Positions 10,036 to 23,557 of a DNA stretch of 64,000 nt are shown here, piece by piece. The notes under the pieces are model-generated. The model made no database searches, was not told the DNA's origin, and saw only the letters and a list, made by a program, of their open reading frames with translations. The stretch is from Bryobacterales bacterium. GTDB lineage: Bacteria > Acidobacteriota > Terriglobia > Bryobacterales > Bryobacteraceae. A program made the translations under genes and the position numbers. The stretch spans positions 310,001-374,000 of the forward strand of contig JADJOP010000037.1 of NCBI GenBank assembly GCA_016713735.1. Reading direction: 5' to 3'. The first letter of the stretch is position 1. Each line of letters opens with the position of its first letter.

Positions 10036-11496
10036 ATGAAGGCGGCCATTCGCCAGGTGATCCCGATCAACTCCGGCGCCGGAGATTCCGGCAACCCGGC
10101 CGATGACCTGCGCTCGCGCCTCCGCCTTGGCGAAAAGACCGTACAGCTGTTTGCCGCCCTGGCCGAGGAGTCCATGGCCGGAGAACGCTGGGCCGAAGCC
10201 GCCGGCATGTGGCGGCAGTTGCTCGATCTCGACCCGCAATCGGCCGGGGGGTGGAGCGGCCTCGGTGAAGCCCGCGCCCAACTGGGCGACTTTGCCGAAG
10301 CCTTGCGCGCCTTCGACGAGTGTCTCCGCCTGTCGCCCGCCGACGACGCAGCCCTGCAAGGCAAAGCCGAAGCCATGGAGCGCCTCGAACGCGACTCGGT
10401 GGATTCCATGCTCAGCCTGTGGCGCTCCACCGCCACCGCACCCCGCCCGGCGCCCGCGCCCGGCCAGGAGAGCGAAGACGATACCGCGACGCCCGAACCC
10501 GAAGACACCTCCACCTCCGACATCCTCTCGCTGGTGGACGCCGCCATGGCCCCGCTCGAAGAGGGGCTCGCCGCCGCCGCCCTCGCCGTGGGCGACTGGC
10601 GCAGTGTGGTGAAACACTGCCGCCGCCTCATCCAGTCGCGCCCCGATCACTTCGAGGCCTGGTATAACTTGGGCGTCGCCTACCAGCAGACCGGCGAAGA
10701 CGCCGCCGCCGAGGAAGCCTACCTGCAAGCCCACGCCCTGCGGCCGGACTCCACCGACGCCCTGCTCAACCTCGGCATGTCGCTGCAAACGCGCGGCGAC
10801 GACCACGCCGCCCGGCAGCGCTACGAGCAACTGCTGGCCCTGGCCCCGGACTGCGTGCCCGCCCTGTGGAACCTCGGCCTGCTGCTCGAAGGCGCGGGCG
10901 ACCCCGGCGCCGCCGCCGCTGCCTACCAGCGGCTCACCGAAGCCGAACCCTCGTACGCCGAAGCCTGGTTCCGCCTCGGCTTCACTCTTCTCGCCGGCAA
11001 TGAATGGGAGCGCGCCGTCGAAGCCCTGGAACGCTTCCGCGAGCTCGAACCGGCCAGTTGGGAGGGCTCGCTCAACCTCGCCATCGCCTGCCAGCGCACG
11101 GGCCGTTACCGCCAGGCCATGGAGCTGTTTGAAGCCGTCCTGGCCGAACAACCCGACCACGCCGGCGCCCTCCAGGGGCTTGGCCTGGCCGCCGCCGGAG
11201 CCGGACAAATCGAGGTCGTCGTCGGCATCCGCAAACGCCTCTCCCAATCGCGCCAGCCCACCGCCGGGCTCACCTTCCAGGTGGCCCGCTGGCTGGAGGA
11301 AAAAGGCCGCACCGAGGACGCCATCCGCGTCTACTGCGACGCCCTCAAGGAACAGCCCATGTTCCCCGAAGCGCTGCTCAACCTCGGCCACCTGCTGGCC
11401 GCCCAGGGCAAGAAGGCCGAAGCCAGCGAGTGCTGGCGCCGCGCCCTCGGCCTGCGCCCCGAACTGGCCGCCGGTTACTTTGACTCGATTCCCTGA
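10036..11496 (+). CDS. Tetratricopeptide repeat protein
   Basis: A 486-residue soluble protein made mostly of TPR units. Clear repeats include AAGMWRQLLDLDPQSAGGW, AWYNLGVAYQQTGEDAAAEE, ALLNLGMSLQTRGDDHAAR and PEALLNLGHLLAAQGKKAEA. An acidic low-complexity stretch (around residues 145-165) separates the first repeats from the main array. No signal peptide or catalytic motif is seen, so it is probably a scaffold or adaptor. It follows the proline-rich zinc-finger gene with short spacing and may be its partner. Confidence 0.85.
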   Translation: MKAAIRQVIPINSGAGDSGNPADDLRSRLRLGEKTVQLFAALAEESMAGERWAEAAGMWRQLLDLDPQSAGGWSGLGEARAQLGDFAEALRAFDECLRLSPADDAALQGKAEAMERLERDSVDSMLSLWRSTATAPRPAPAPGQESEDDTATPEPEDTSTSDILSLVDAAMAPLEEGLAAAALAVGDWRSVVKHCRRLIQSRPDHFEAWYNLGVAYQQTGEDAAAEEAYLQAHALRPDSTDALLNLGMSLQTRGDDHAARQRYEQLLALAPDCVPALWNLGLLLEGAGDPGAAAAAYQRLTEAEPSYAEAWFRLGFTLLAGNEWERAVEALERFRELEPASWEGSLNLAIACQRTGRYRQAMELFEAVLAEQPDHAGALQGLGLAAAGAGQIEVVVGIRKRLSQSRQPTAGLTFQVARWLEEKGRTEDAIRVYCDALKEQPMFPEALLNLGHLLAAQGKKAEASECWRRALGLRPELAAGYFDSIP

Positions 11497-11761
11497 GGAC
11501 CGCCGCCGTGCCGCCGTCCCCACTGTGCTCGCCCCTGCCGGACCCGCCGCGGTCAGCGTCCGCGCCCGGCTCCCGCGCGCGGCTCCCCATTCCCGCGCCC
11601 GCCTTCGACCACCGGCGGTGGGCTCAGGGGAATCCCCGACCCGGACTAAGCCGATTCTCCGAGCCTCCACGGGGGGTTACCGCATTGGATCGCCACGCCC
11701 CCCCGGCTAGATTAAAAGCTAGGGAAGTCCCTCGCCTCGGCGCGGGGCAGGAGGAATGAAC
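11497..11761. promoter_or_regulatory. Intergenic region with possible promoter for the TadE-like genes
   Basis: A weak sigma-70-like pair, TTGGAT (11685-11690) and TAGATT (11708-11713) with 17 nt between, precedes the pseudopilin genes. A good ribosome binding site (AGGAGG, 11749-11754) lies 7 nt before the ATG at 11762. The remainder is C-rich and without other visible features. Confidence 0.3.
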
Positions 11762-12235
11762 ATGCTGCGAGCCAGAAACGGACGAAGGAGGGGCAACGCC
11801 TTTATCGAAGCCGCCTTCGTGCTTGTGCCGTTGTTTGCCATTCTCTTTGCCATCATCGATTTCGGTTTCGCCATCTTCCTGAAAAACACCTTCATGCACG
11901 CCGTCCGCGAGGGCACGCGCTACGCGGTCACCTATAAGGTGGCGAGCGGGCTGGGACATGATGATTCGATCAAGGCGGTGGTGAAGAGCCACGGGATGGG
12001 TTTTCTCACCTCGACGGCCAACGCGGAGAAGATCAAGGTCCGTTACTACAACCCGACCACCTTCGCCGAAACGAGCGAGAACGCGCCCGGCAACATTGTC
12101 GAGATCTCGGTGGAGGGTTACAACTGGGGCTGGATGGCGCCGCTGTGGCGTTCGTCGACGCCACTCAATTTCACGGTGCGGTCCTCTGACCGCATGGAGG
12201 CGCTACCGGGAGGCATTGCCCCACCTGTGCGCTGA
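11762..12235 (+). CDS. TadE-like pseudopilin
   Basis: A 157-residue protein with the TadE organisation: a short basic head (RARNGRRRGNAFIEAAFV), one hydrophobic helix (LVPLFAILFAIIDFGFAIFL) with the conserved Glu just before it, then a small outer domain beginning with the typical HAVREGTRYAVTY. In Tad/Flp systems such proteins are cleaved by a prepilin peptidase and act as minor pilins. The ATG at 11762 is preferred because AGGAGG lies 7 nt upstream; the ATG at 11756 is too close to it. It is followed by a second similar gene. No Tad ATPase, secretin or peptidase gene is in the window. Confidence 0.85.
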   Translation: MLRARNGRRRGNAFIEAAFVLVPLFAILFAIIDFGFAIFLKNTFMHAVREGTRYAVTYKVASGLGHDDSIKAVVKSHGMGFLTSTANAEKIKVRYYNPTTFAETSENAPGNIVEISVEGYNWGWMAPLWRSSTPLNFTVRSSDRMEALPGGIAPPVR

Positions 12236-12283
12236 CGGCGCGGCCTGGCCGCGGGCACATTTGACACGAGGAGTCAGTCGATC

Positions 12284-12916
12284 ATGAGGAAGCGATTTCA
12301 GAGCAACCGCCGCAAGGGCAACACGGTCGTCGAGTTCGCCCTCGTCTCCGTATTCCTGGTGCCCCTGCTGCTGGGCACGGTGAACGTCGGGCTGACGCTC
12401 GGCCGCAGCATCCAGGTCAACCAGGTCTGCCGCGACGCGGGCCACATGTATGTACGCCAGGTGGACTTCAGCAAGGTGCAGAACCAGAACGTCATCCAGC
12501 GACTGGGCGACAACATCGGCCTCAACGTCACCTCTCCCAACTCGAGCAAGGGCGTCGTCATCCTCTCCCGGATCCTCTACATGGGAGCCACCGATTGCAC
12601 CGGGGCCGGCTTGACCGTGGGCAACTGCCCGAACTACCGCACAGCGGTCATCACGCAGCGCATCGTGATGGGCAAGAGCGCCCTGCGCGCCAGCGACTTC
12701 GGCACGCCCGGCTCCAACCTGATCACCTCCAACGGCGACATCCTGCCGGTCAACTACGCTACCCAGAGCAGTTGCCGCGCCTCCGTCATCGGCAACCTGC
12801 TCACCATGACCGACGGCGACACAGCCTACATCGCGGAAACCTACTTCGAAGCGCCGGAGTGGAAGTTCCCCGGCTCCTATGAACTGACGGGCACCTACTC
12901 GCGCGCCATCTACTAA
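12284..12916 (+). CDS. TadE-like pseudopilin, longer form
   Basis: A 210-residue protein with a basic head (NRRKGNTVVEFALVSVFL), the conserved Glu before a hydrophobic helix (VPLLLGTVNVGLTLGR), then a larger periplasmic domain containing three cysteines. GAGGAG lies 11 nt before the ATG. It lies 48 nt after the first TadE-like gene and is probably co-transcribed with it. Likely an envelope or pilus minor pilin, from family knowledge; the C-terminal domain is not recognised. Confidence 0.8.
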   Translation: MRKRFQSNRRKGNTVVEFALVSVFLVPLLLGTVNVGLTLGRSIQVNQVCRDAGHMYVRQVDFSKVQNQNVIQRLGDNIGLNVTSPNSSKGVVILSRILYMGATDCTGAGLTVGNCPNYRTAVITQRIVMGKSALRASDFGTPGSNLITSNGDILPVNYATQSSCRASVIGNLLTMTDGDTAYIAETYFEAPEWKFPGSYELTGTYSRAIY

Positions 12917-12936
12917 ACGCCGCCACGCCGCTCGGG

Positions 12937-13407
12937 CTACCGGGCGCCCCCGGACAGTAACGGCGCAGAGCCGCCGGTGCGCGGAAACTGAGCCGACGGA
13001 CGGCCCTCAAACCGGCTCACCCCGCCCGGATAGTCCACCGCAAACCCCGTCACCGATACGCGCACCGCCGCTGAAGCCCCGGCCCGCTCCAACTCCACTT
13101 GTACATGCCGCCCGGCCAGGCCCGGCACGCGTGCCCCTCGGCAGCCCTCCGGCTTGCCGCAGACGGCCACATTGCGCACCCGCTCGCGCCAGGCCTCTTC
13201 ACCGTCGCGCAGGCTCGCCGAAGCCCCGTAGCGGGCCGCTTCTTCCACCGCTGAGTGCAACCCCTGCACCTGGTAGAGGCTCCAGCCGTACCGCGCGCCC
13301 ACCACCGCCAGCGGCGTCATCACGCCCAGCAGCAGCGCCGTTTCGAGCAGCGCATGGCCGCGCCGCCCCGCCCCGCCCAACGGCCTAGCGCAGCAGCGAG
13401 GCCACAT
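12937..13407 (-). CDS. TadE-like pseudopilin (minus-strand pair)
   Basis: A 156-residue product beginning at the ATG at 13407, which lies 9 nt after a strong GGGGAGG and overlaps the end of the TadG-like gene by 23 nt. A TTG at 13380 would give a shorter form starting MGGAGRRGHALLE. The core shows the TadE pattern: basic head RRGHALLETALLLG with the Glu, helix VMTPLAVVGARYGWSLY, and QGLHSAVEEAARYGASAS. Two cysteines (VCGKPEGC) follow. It runs convergent to the two plus-strand TadE-like genes. Confidence 0.72.
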   Translation of the reverse strand: MWPRCCARPLGGAGRRGHALLETALLLGVMTPLAVVGARYGWSLYQVQGLHSAVEEAARYGASASLRDGEEAWRERVRNVAVCGKPEGCRGARVPGLAGRHVQVELERAGASAAVRVSVTGFAVDYPGGVSRFEGRPSAQFPRTGGSAPLLSGGAR

Positions 13408-14512
13408 AGAAGCCAGCCTCCCCGGCGCCGCGCCTGGCGCTGCCCAGCATGTAGGGACCGACATACTCGGCGCATACCGGATGGTCGCCCTCCTGGTGAT
13501 ACTCCGTGGTGGGCAGCAGGAAGAAAGCCCCCACCTCGAGAATCTGGTTCTTGGGATAACCCGCGTGAATGGGCACGGCCACCAACCGCCGCCCGTTGCC
13601 TTCGCCGCGCGCGGTGTAGTCGTCGTAGGTGGTGGCGCCGTAGTCACGGTCCTGCGTGATGCGCTCGGCGAGGGCATTCACTTCAAAATGGCGCAGCCCC
13701 TGGTAGAACACCAGCGGATCGCCCAGCCGCCGCAGCGACGACTGGTATTCGGTGAGAATCGTGCGCCGGATGTTGTTGGCCGACACCATTTCCACAAACC
13801 CGCCGCCGCGCACATTGTTAGCCGTGGCGGTGGCGATCACGCGCTCAGTGGCGTCGCCCGAACAGACATTGCCGGCGGCCAGCGAGGGCTCGTCGGCCCA
13901 GTGCAGCGTGTAGCGCTCGCCCAGCTTCAAGCCGAAATGCGGCTTGGCCTCGGAATGGGCCAGCACGGCATAGGGAAACAGGCCCGACTCAAACTGCGTC
14001 TGCCGCCCCTGCATGGCGGTGGAATGAGCGAAGGCGTGCGAGCGGTTCTGCGGCACAAACGTGCGCAGCAGGGTGAAGGAAACATAGGTAGTACAGGTGA
14101 TGCGGGCAAACCGCAGGTTGCTCGCCGTGGGCGGTGTCTCGCGAAACACGCCATTGGCGGCATCGGAAAACTCGATGCGCAGGCCCGACGACGGGCTGCC
14201 CTCGGGACTGGCCTGCCGCGCAGCCTGCGCCGCCGCCTCGCGCGCCCGCTCCAGGCCCGCCGCCGTACCGTCGAGCGCCATCACCGCCGCCAGCGCCCCG
14301 GCGTCGGCCCGCACCTGCGCCGTCTGCTTGGCAAAGTAGAGGCGCGACAGATCGAACACCGCCGACAGCGACATGCCCGCCACCACCAGCAGCATCGAAG
14401 CCAAAATGAGCACGGAGCCGCGCTTATCGGCCGCCAGCCGGCGCAGCGATACCTTGAGCTGAAAGCCAGATAGGAGCCCGCGCGAACGCCTTCTCCGCAT
14501 TACCTTCTCCAT
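13385..14512 (-). CDS. TadG-like pilus assembly protein
   Basis: A protein of about 375 residues with a basic N-terminus, a Tad-type segment DKRGSVLILASMLLVVAG and the characteristic AVFDLSRLYFAKQTAQV and RADAGALAAVMALDGT of TadG/pilus-assembly proteins with a von Willebrand A-like start. The large remainder is a periplasmic domain without recognised motifs. I prefer the ATG at 14512 because AGAGG lies 9 nt upstream; a GTG at 14518 and an ATG at 14500 are also possible. Its 3' end overlaps the next TadE-like gene, so the two are coupled. Confidence 0.78.
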   Translation of the reverse strand: MEKVMRRRRSRGLLSGFQLKVSLRRLAADKRGSVLILASMLLVVAGMSLSAVFDLSRLYFAKQTAQVRADAGALAAVMALDGTAAGLERAREAAAQAARQASPEGSPSSGLRIEFSDAANGVFRETPPTASNLRFARITCTTYVSFTLLRTFVPQNRSHAFAHSTAMQGRQTQFESGLFPYAVLAHSEAKPHFGLKLGERYTLHWADEPSLAAGNVCSGDATERVIATATANNVRGGGFVEMVSANNIRRTILTEYQSSLRRLGDPLVFYQGLRHFEVNALAERITQDRDYGATTYDDYTARGEGNGRRLVAVPIHAGYPKNQILEVGAFFLLPTTEYHQEGDHPVCAEYVGPYMLGSARRGAGEAGFYVASLLR

Positions 14513-14594
14513 CGGCACAAACCTCTAGTTTCAATACCCTTCCTGCATCGGCGGTGTGGGCCGGCTGGGCCGAATCCAGGGGCTTCGACCGCCC

Positions 14595-16046
<1,452 letters not shown>

Positions 16047-16050
16047 GGCG

Positions 16051-19263
<3,213 letters not shown>

Positions 19264-19292
19264 GGATACCATTGTTTATATCATTGACGAAG

Positions 19293-20534
19293 ATGGCCCA
19301 CATTTTCCCCTTTCATGCTTACCGCTATTCGGCCCGCGCGGGCGACCCGGCGAACCTGGTGACGCAGCCTTACGACAAGATCTACCCCGACATGCAGGCG
19401 CGCTATCTGGCGGCCAGCCCCTATAACCTGGTGCGGATCATCCTCGGCGAGCGGTTCGACACGGACACGGCGGAGAACAATGTCTACACGCGGGCCAAAG
19501 GGCACCTGGAGACGTGGATTCGCGACGGCATCCTGGAGCGCGAGGCCGAGCCGGCGCTGTTTGCCTACTTCCAGCAGTTCCGCGATCCGGACACGGGTGA
19601 GCAGTTGACGCGCAAGGGGCTGATCTGCGCCGGGCAGTTAGAGGAGTATTCGGCGGGCGTGGTGCACCGGCATGAGCAGACGCTGACGGGTCCGAAGAAG
19701 GACCGCACGGAGTTGCTCAAGCACACCGAGGCGCACTACGGGCAGATCTTCCTCCTGTATCCGGATGAGACGGGCGGCGTGGATGCGCTGCTCGACGCGG
19801 CGGCGCAGGGCGAACCGCTGCTGCGCGTGGATGACGGCTATGGCTCGCTGCACCTGTTGTGGCGCATCGGCGATGCGGCAGCGATTGCGCGGATTCAGGC
19901 GCTGATGGCGGATAAGAAGCTGGTGATCGCCGATGGCCATCACCGCTATGAGACGGCGCTCAACTATTCGAAGGAGTCGCCCAAGGCTGACTCGAAGCGC
20001 GTGATGATGACGCTGGTGAACATGCACTCGCCGGGGCTGCGCATTCTGGCCACGCACAGGCTGGTGCACTCGCTGGCCGGGTTTGATGCGGCGAAGCTGG
20101 TGGCGGCGCTGGGCGCGCTGGGCACGTTGCGCAAGGTGGCGGGCGAGGCGGAGTTGAAGGCGGCGGTGCAGGCGATCGACCCGGCGCGGATTGTGTTGGG
20201 CATTGCCCTGCCCGGTGCGTCGTATGTGCTGGAAGTCGAGCGCGGGGCGGGGATGCTCGATGTGACGTTCCTGCACGAGCAGGTGCTCGGCCAGGCGATG
20301 GGAATCACGGAAGAGGATGTGCGCTCGCAGAAGTACCTGCACTACGTGCGCGGGTTGGACCCGGCGCTGGAGCAACTGCGCGCGGGCCAGTGCCAGGTGG
20401 CGTTCCTGCTGCAACCGACGACCGTGCAGCAGGTGGCCGGCATCAGCTTCGGCGGCGGCGTGATGCCGCAGAAGTCGACCGACTTCTTCCCGAAGCTGCT
20501 GAGCGGGGTGACGATTTACCGGCTGGAGAAGTAG
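19293..20534 (+). CDS. DUF1015 family protein
   Basis: A 413-residue soluble protein of the DUF1015 family. The start MAHIFPFHAYRYS matches the usual beginning of the family (MxxIxPFxAxRY), so the ATG at 19293 is preferred over a TTG at 19272. Conserved elements include LVTQPYDKIYPDMQ, SPYNLVRIILGE, VIADGHHRYETALNY and MTLVNMHSPGL. The DGHHRY segment is the most characteristic. The family's function is not known with certainty; some members sit with serine or phosphoserine metabolism genes. Divergent from PSD1 with almost no intergenic space. Confidence 0.88.
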   Translation: MAHIFPFHAYRYSARAGDPANLVTQPYDKIYPDMQARYLAASPYNLVRIILGERFDTDTAENNVYTRAKGHLETWIRDGILEREAEPALFAYFQQFRDPDTGEQLTRKGLICAGQLEEYSAGVVHRHEQTLTGPKKDRTELLKHTEAHYGQIFLLYPDETGGVDALLDAAAQGEPLLRVDDGYGSLHLLWRIGDAAAIARIQALMADKKLVIADGHHRYETALNYSKESPKADSKRVMMTLVNMHSPGLRILATHRLVHSLAGFDAAKLVAALGALGTLRKVAGEAELKAAVQAIDPARIVLGIALPGASYVLEVERGAGMLDVTFLHEQVLGQAMGITEEDVRSQKYLHYVRGLDPALEQLRAGQCQVAFLLQPTTVQQVAGISFGGGVMPQKSTDFFPKLLSGVTIYRLEK

Positions 20535-20544
20535 GGGCGCCGCC

Positions 20545-21722
20545 TCACAGCCAGAAGAACGCCGGGTGTTCCATGCCGGTGGCGCGGGTGAGGACGCGTT
20601 CGTAGAGGCGGGCGCCGGAGTCGCCGTTGGTGAAGACGAAGAGGGCGTCGCCTTCGGCGGGTTCGGCGAGGACGAAGTTCTTGTAGCCGCCGTTGTCGCC
20701 CCATTGCCAGAGGAAGGTGCGCGCGCCCTTGGTTGTGGGGATCCGCTCGATGCCCCAGCCTAAGCCCCAGGAGAGCGAGTCGTTCATCTGGATGACGGGC
20801 TGGTCGAGGCCGGGGGTTTTCAGGGACCAGGCGAGGAAGCGGGCGTAATCGTTGGCCGAGGTGATGAGGCTGGAGGCGGCGTTGGGGAGCATCCAGTTGG
20901 GCAGGGGCGGGTTGCCGGAGTCGCGGGTGAAGGCGGCGTAGTCGGCGTAGCGGAGGTGCTCGACGGGCTTGCCGAGTTTGGCGGCGTAGTCGCGGAGGGC
21001 GCGGGCGGACTTGTCCCAGTTCTGGCGCGGCTCGCCGCGGCGGTTGTGGGGGAGGGCGGTGCGGTGGAGCGTGGCGGGGTCCCAGACGAGGGTGGAATCG
21101 GTCATGCCGGCGGGCTTCATGACGAGTTCGGCGAGAAGTTGGCCGAAGCCCTGGCCGGTGACCTCTTCGAGGATGCGCTGGAGGTAAAAGTAGCCTTCGC
21201 CGGAGTATTGGAACTTGGAGCCGGGCGGGAAGGCGGGTTCGAGGGCGGGGGCGGGCTTGCCGCGTTCGGTAAACCTCCAGTTGGGGAAGCCGGACGAGTG
21301 GCTGAGAACGTGGCGGAGGGTGACAGTGCGGGCCGTGGGGTGGGGCAGGTCGTCGAGGTAGGAGACGAGGGGGCGGTCGAAGTCGAGTTTGCCCGAGGCG
21401 CGGAGGGCGTGGGCGGCGTGGGCGGTGAGTTGTTTGGTGAGGCTGGCGGCCTGGAAGAGGGAGGCGGGGGTGACGGGGGGGCGGAGGAGGCGGCTGCGAG
21501 CGTGCCGAGCGGGGCGGTCCAGGACGGTTTGCCTGCCCGTACGGCCCCGACCACCATACCCGGTACGGCGGCGGCTTTGAGGAGAGCGGTCAGTTCGCCG
21601 AGGTAGGCTTGGGGCGGGGCGGATTTCCAGGCGGCGGGGAGCATTTGGGCGGTCAGGGGGGCGGTCAGGGGAACGGTCAGGGGAGCAGTCAGGGCGGAGG
21701 TCAGGAAGTGGCGGCGATGCAT
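20545..21722 (-). CDS. Beta-lactamase-related serine hydrolase, interrupted by a frameshift
   Basis: The N-terminal frame starts at the ATG at 21722 (HRRHFLTSALTAPLT, a Tat-like signal) and includes AAAVPGMVVGAVRAGKPSWT. The downstream frame carries the catalytic SxxK motif (FQAASLTKQLTAHAAH), LRHVLSHSSGFPNW, YSGEGYFYLQRILEEVTG and WQWGDNGGYKNFV, the usual order in class-C-like esterases/peptidases. The two frames join cleanly (SSAPPVTPASLFQ) if one G is added to the G7 run at 21475-21481 on the plus strand. As read, the protein is broken before its nucleophile. Sequencing error, phase variation and true pseudogene are all possible. It converges on the DUF1015 gene. Confidence 0.72.
21649..21703 (-). 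repeat. 12-bp tandem repeat in the signal peptide of the serine hydrolase
   Basis: About four imperfect copies of a 12-bp unit (plus strand CGGTCAGGGGRR-like) encode the repeated APLT/VPLT in the signal peptide (LTAPLTVPLTAPLTAQ). Copy number changes would alter signal-peptide length without shifting frame. Confidence 0.7.
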
Positions 21723-21981
21723 AGGGATTGAGACGTTGGCGGGGGCAGTATGGTTGGCCTGGAGAGGCTGGTACTTGGGCTGAAATAGGTTCAGGAAGGA
21801 GGCGGTTAAGGGGCGTAAATTCACGGGAACCATTGTTGATCAACAATGCTACAATTCGGGTGAGCCATCGATGGTATGGCTAGAACTGCTACCTTTGCCC
21901 GCCTGAGTGTGCCCGGCCAAGAATAGCCAACCGGTAAATTGAAGCGCTGCCGTGGTACGCAGCCGTAAGGATTAGGATCAG

Positions 21982-22371
21982 ATGACCAACATTTTCGTAG
22001 GAAACCTTTCCTACGCGACGACCCAAGAAGAGCTGCAGGATGTATTCGGCAGTTACGGTGTCGTAGAGCGTGTGAGCATTGTTCGGGACCGGGATTCCGG
22101 GCAGCCGCGCGGGTTTGCCTTCGTAGAGATGACGAACGCGGACGAAGCGGCGCGGGCGATTGAGGAATTGAACGGGCGGGAGATCAATGGCCGTACCATG
22201 AACGTGAACGAAGCGCGGCCGCGCGAGGCGCGTGGTCCGGGCGGCGGCGGCGGGCGTGGCGGGTTTGGCGGCAACCGGAGCGGCGGCGGCGGTGGCCGTG
22301 GCGGCTTTGGCGGCGGCGGCGGCAACCGCAGCGGCGGTGGCGGCGGCGGGCGTCGCGAACCGCGCTGGTAA
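21982..22371 (+). CDS. Glycine-rich RNA-binding protein (RRM)
   Basis: A 129-residue protein with one RNA recognition motif over residues 1-80: RNP2 IFVGNL near the N-terminus and RNP1 RGFAFVEM in the middle, ending NGRTMNVNEARP. The last about 45 residues are Gly/Arg-rich (GGGGGRGGFGGNRSGGG). This is the small single-RRM type common in Cyanobacteria and many other bacteria, usually linked with cold or stress response and RNA chaperoning. AGGAT lies upstream of the ATG. A terminator-like hairpin follows 20 nt after the stop. Confidence 0.95.
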   Translation: MTNIFVGNLSYATTQEELQDVFGSYGVVERVSIVRDRDSGQPRGFAFVEMTNADEAARAIEELNGREINGRTMNVNEARPREARGPGGGGGRGGFGGNRSGGGGGRGGFGGGGGNRSGGGGGGRREPRW

Positions 22372-22390
22372 GCACCCCCTAAGACATGAC

Positions 22391-22430
22391 AACCCCCGGC
22401 GGCCTGGCGAGTCCAGGTGGCCGGGGGTTT
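22391..22430 (+). terminator. Probable intrinsic terminator of the RRM gene
   Basis: AACCCCCGGC pairs perfectly with GCCGGGGGTT, with an inner CCTGG/CCAGG stem and a small loop. The tail (TTTGTGTTT) is only partly T-rich. Confidence 0.75.
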
Positions 22431-22461
22431 GTGTTTAGGGACGGAGGTGCGGAACCAGCCC

Positions 22462-23409
22462 TTACCAGGGCATGGTGCGCTTAGTGAACTTACGGCCCTT
22501 TTCGGCGGCTTCCTGACCGCCGGAGCCGATCATGACGCCTTCCTTGATCATCTCCTCGACGTCGTTGGGGCGGACGGTGTTGAGGAAGGCGATTTTGCTG
22601 GCTTTACAGGCGGCCAGGACGCGGGAGCGGGCGGCCTTCATCTCAGGGTCGAGGTCGGAGTTGGGGACGTGGCCGTCGGGCTTGGCCAGCGAGAGGCCCA
22701 TGTCGCCGGGTCCCCATTCGGCAAAGCCGATGCCGGGGACGGAGGTGACCTTTTCAGCGTTGGCCAGGGCGTACTTGTCTTCGACCTTGAGGCCGAGGAG
22801 GAACTCGCCTTCGGGGTTGAGCGGCCAGGGGTCGGCCTTCTTCATGTACTCGGCGGGGGTGATGCCCCAGATGCTGGAGGCGTAGCCCTGGCTGCCGTTG
22901 CCGAGCATGCCTTCGGGGAGGCCGGGGTGGGCCTTGGAGTTCACGTAGCGGGCCGAGGAGACGAAGATCTTGATGGCCTCGGCGTCGCGGGCATGGCAGA
23001 GGAGGATGCCATGGATGCCGCAGAGCAGGGCCTGCTGGACGACCCAGAAGTTGGCATGCATGTGGGCGGCGCTGACGCCAAGGACGGGGAGGGTGGCGAT
23101 GACGGCCGGGGTGCGGTGGCCGGAGCGGGTGGGCCCGGCGTCGACGAGGCCTTGCATGAAGCCGCGTAGGGCGGTGAAGTCGAGCGGCCCGTGCTCCATC
23201 TCGTAGTTGATGTAGTCGGCCCAGGTGCCGGCCATTTTCTTGCCTTCTTCATAGCCGCCATGGCCGCCGGTGTAATAGATGGGCTGGCCGGAGGCGAGCA
23301 GTTCGATGGCGCGGTTGATGCGTTTCGGCTTGGGGGCCGGTTGAGCGGCCAGCGGCGAGGCGACCAGCGGCGCCGCGGCAAGGGATTTGAGGAAGGTGGA
23401 ACGCTTCAT
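22462..23409 (-). CDS. HpcH/HpaI aldolase family protein with signal peptide
   Basis: A 315-residue member of the HpcH/HpaI aldolase/citrate lyase family (class II, metal-dependent pyruvate aldolases). The N-terminus is a signal peptide (KRSTFLKSLAAAPLVASPLA), uncommon for this normally cytoplasmic family but frequent in Acidobacteria. Family features are ALLCGIHGILLCHARDAEA, GLKVEDKYALANAEKV with the metal-binding Glu, and IGFAEWGPGDMGLSL with the metal-binding Asp. The 5' neighbourhood holds an intergenic dispersed repeat and a 26-G run. A second, more typical family member is at 47684-48529. Confidence 0.85.
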   Translation of the reverse strand: MKRSTFLKSLAAAPLVASPLAAQPAPKPKRINRAIELLASGQPIYYTGGHGGYEEGKKMAGTWADYINYEMEHGPLDFTALRGFMQGLVDAGPTRSGHRTPAVIATLPVLGVSAAHMHANFWVVQQALLCGIHGILLCHARDAEAIKIFVSSARYVNSKAHPGLPEGMLGNGSQGYASSIWGITPAEYMKKADPWPLNPEGEFLLGLKVEDKYALANAEKVTSVPGIGFAEWGPGDMGLSLAKPDGHVPNSDLDPEMKAARSRVLAACKASKIAFLNTVRPNDVEEMIKEGVMIGSGGQEAAEKGRKFTKRTMPW

Positions 23410-23557
23410 GGGGTCTTGTTATATATGCAGCGGGGGGTGGCGTCAACGTGGAGGGGCGGAGAAGGGCCACTTGCTGACGCGCGTGGCTCTGTTACGGGGG
23501 CGTGGCGAGGGGGGGGGGGGGGGGGGGGGGGGGGCGGTGGGTATCGGGGCGGGCGGC
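23410..23557. other. Intergenic region with dispersed repeat and 26-base G run
   Basis: Holds one copy of the about 30-bp repeat (23470-23500) and an uninterrupted run of 26 G at 23509-23534. No gene seen. Confidence 0.8.
23470..23500. repeat. Dispersed intergenic repeat, copy A
   Basis: Core TTGCTGACGCGCGTGGCTCT then GTTACGGGGG. It matches copies B and C (27491-27520, 32069-32098) at most positions, in the same orientation. Confidence 0.65.

Noticed and set aside
9859..11670. 603-codon minus-strand frame
   Set aside because: Antisense shadow of the TPR gene, no family features.
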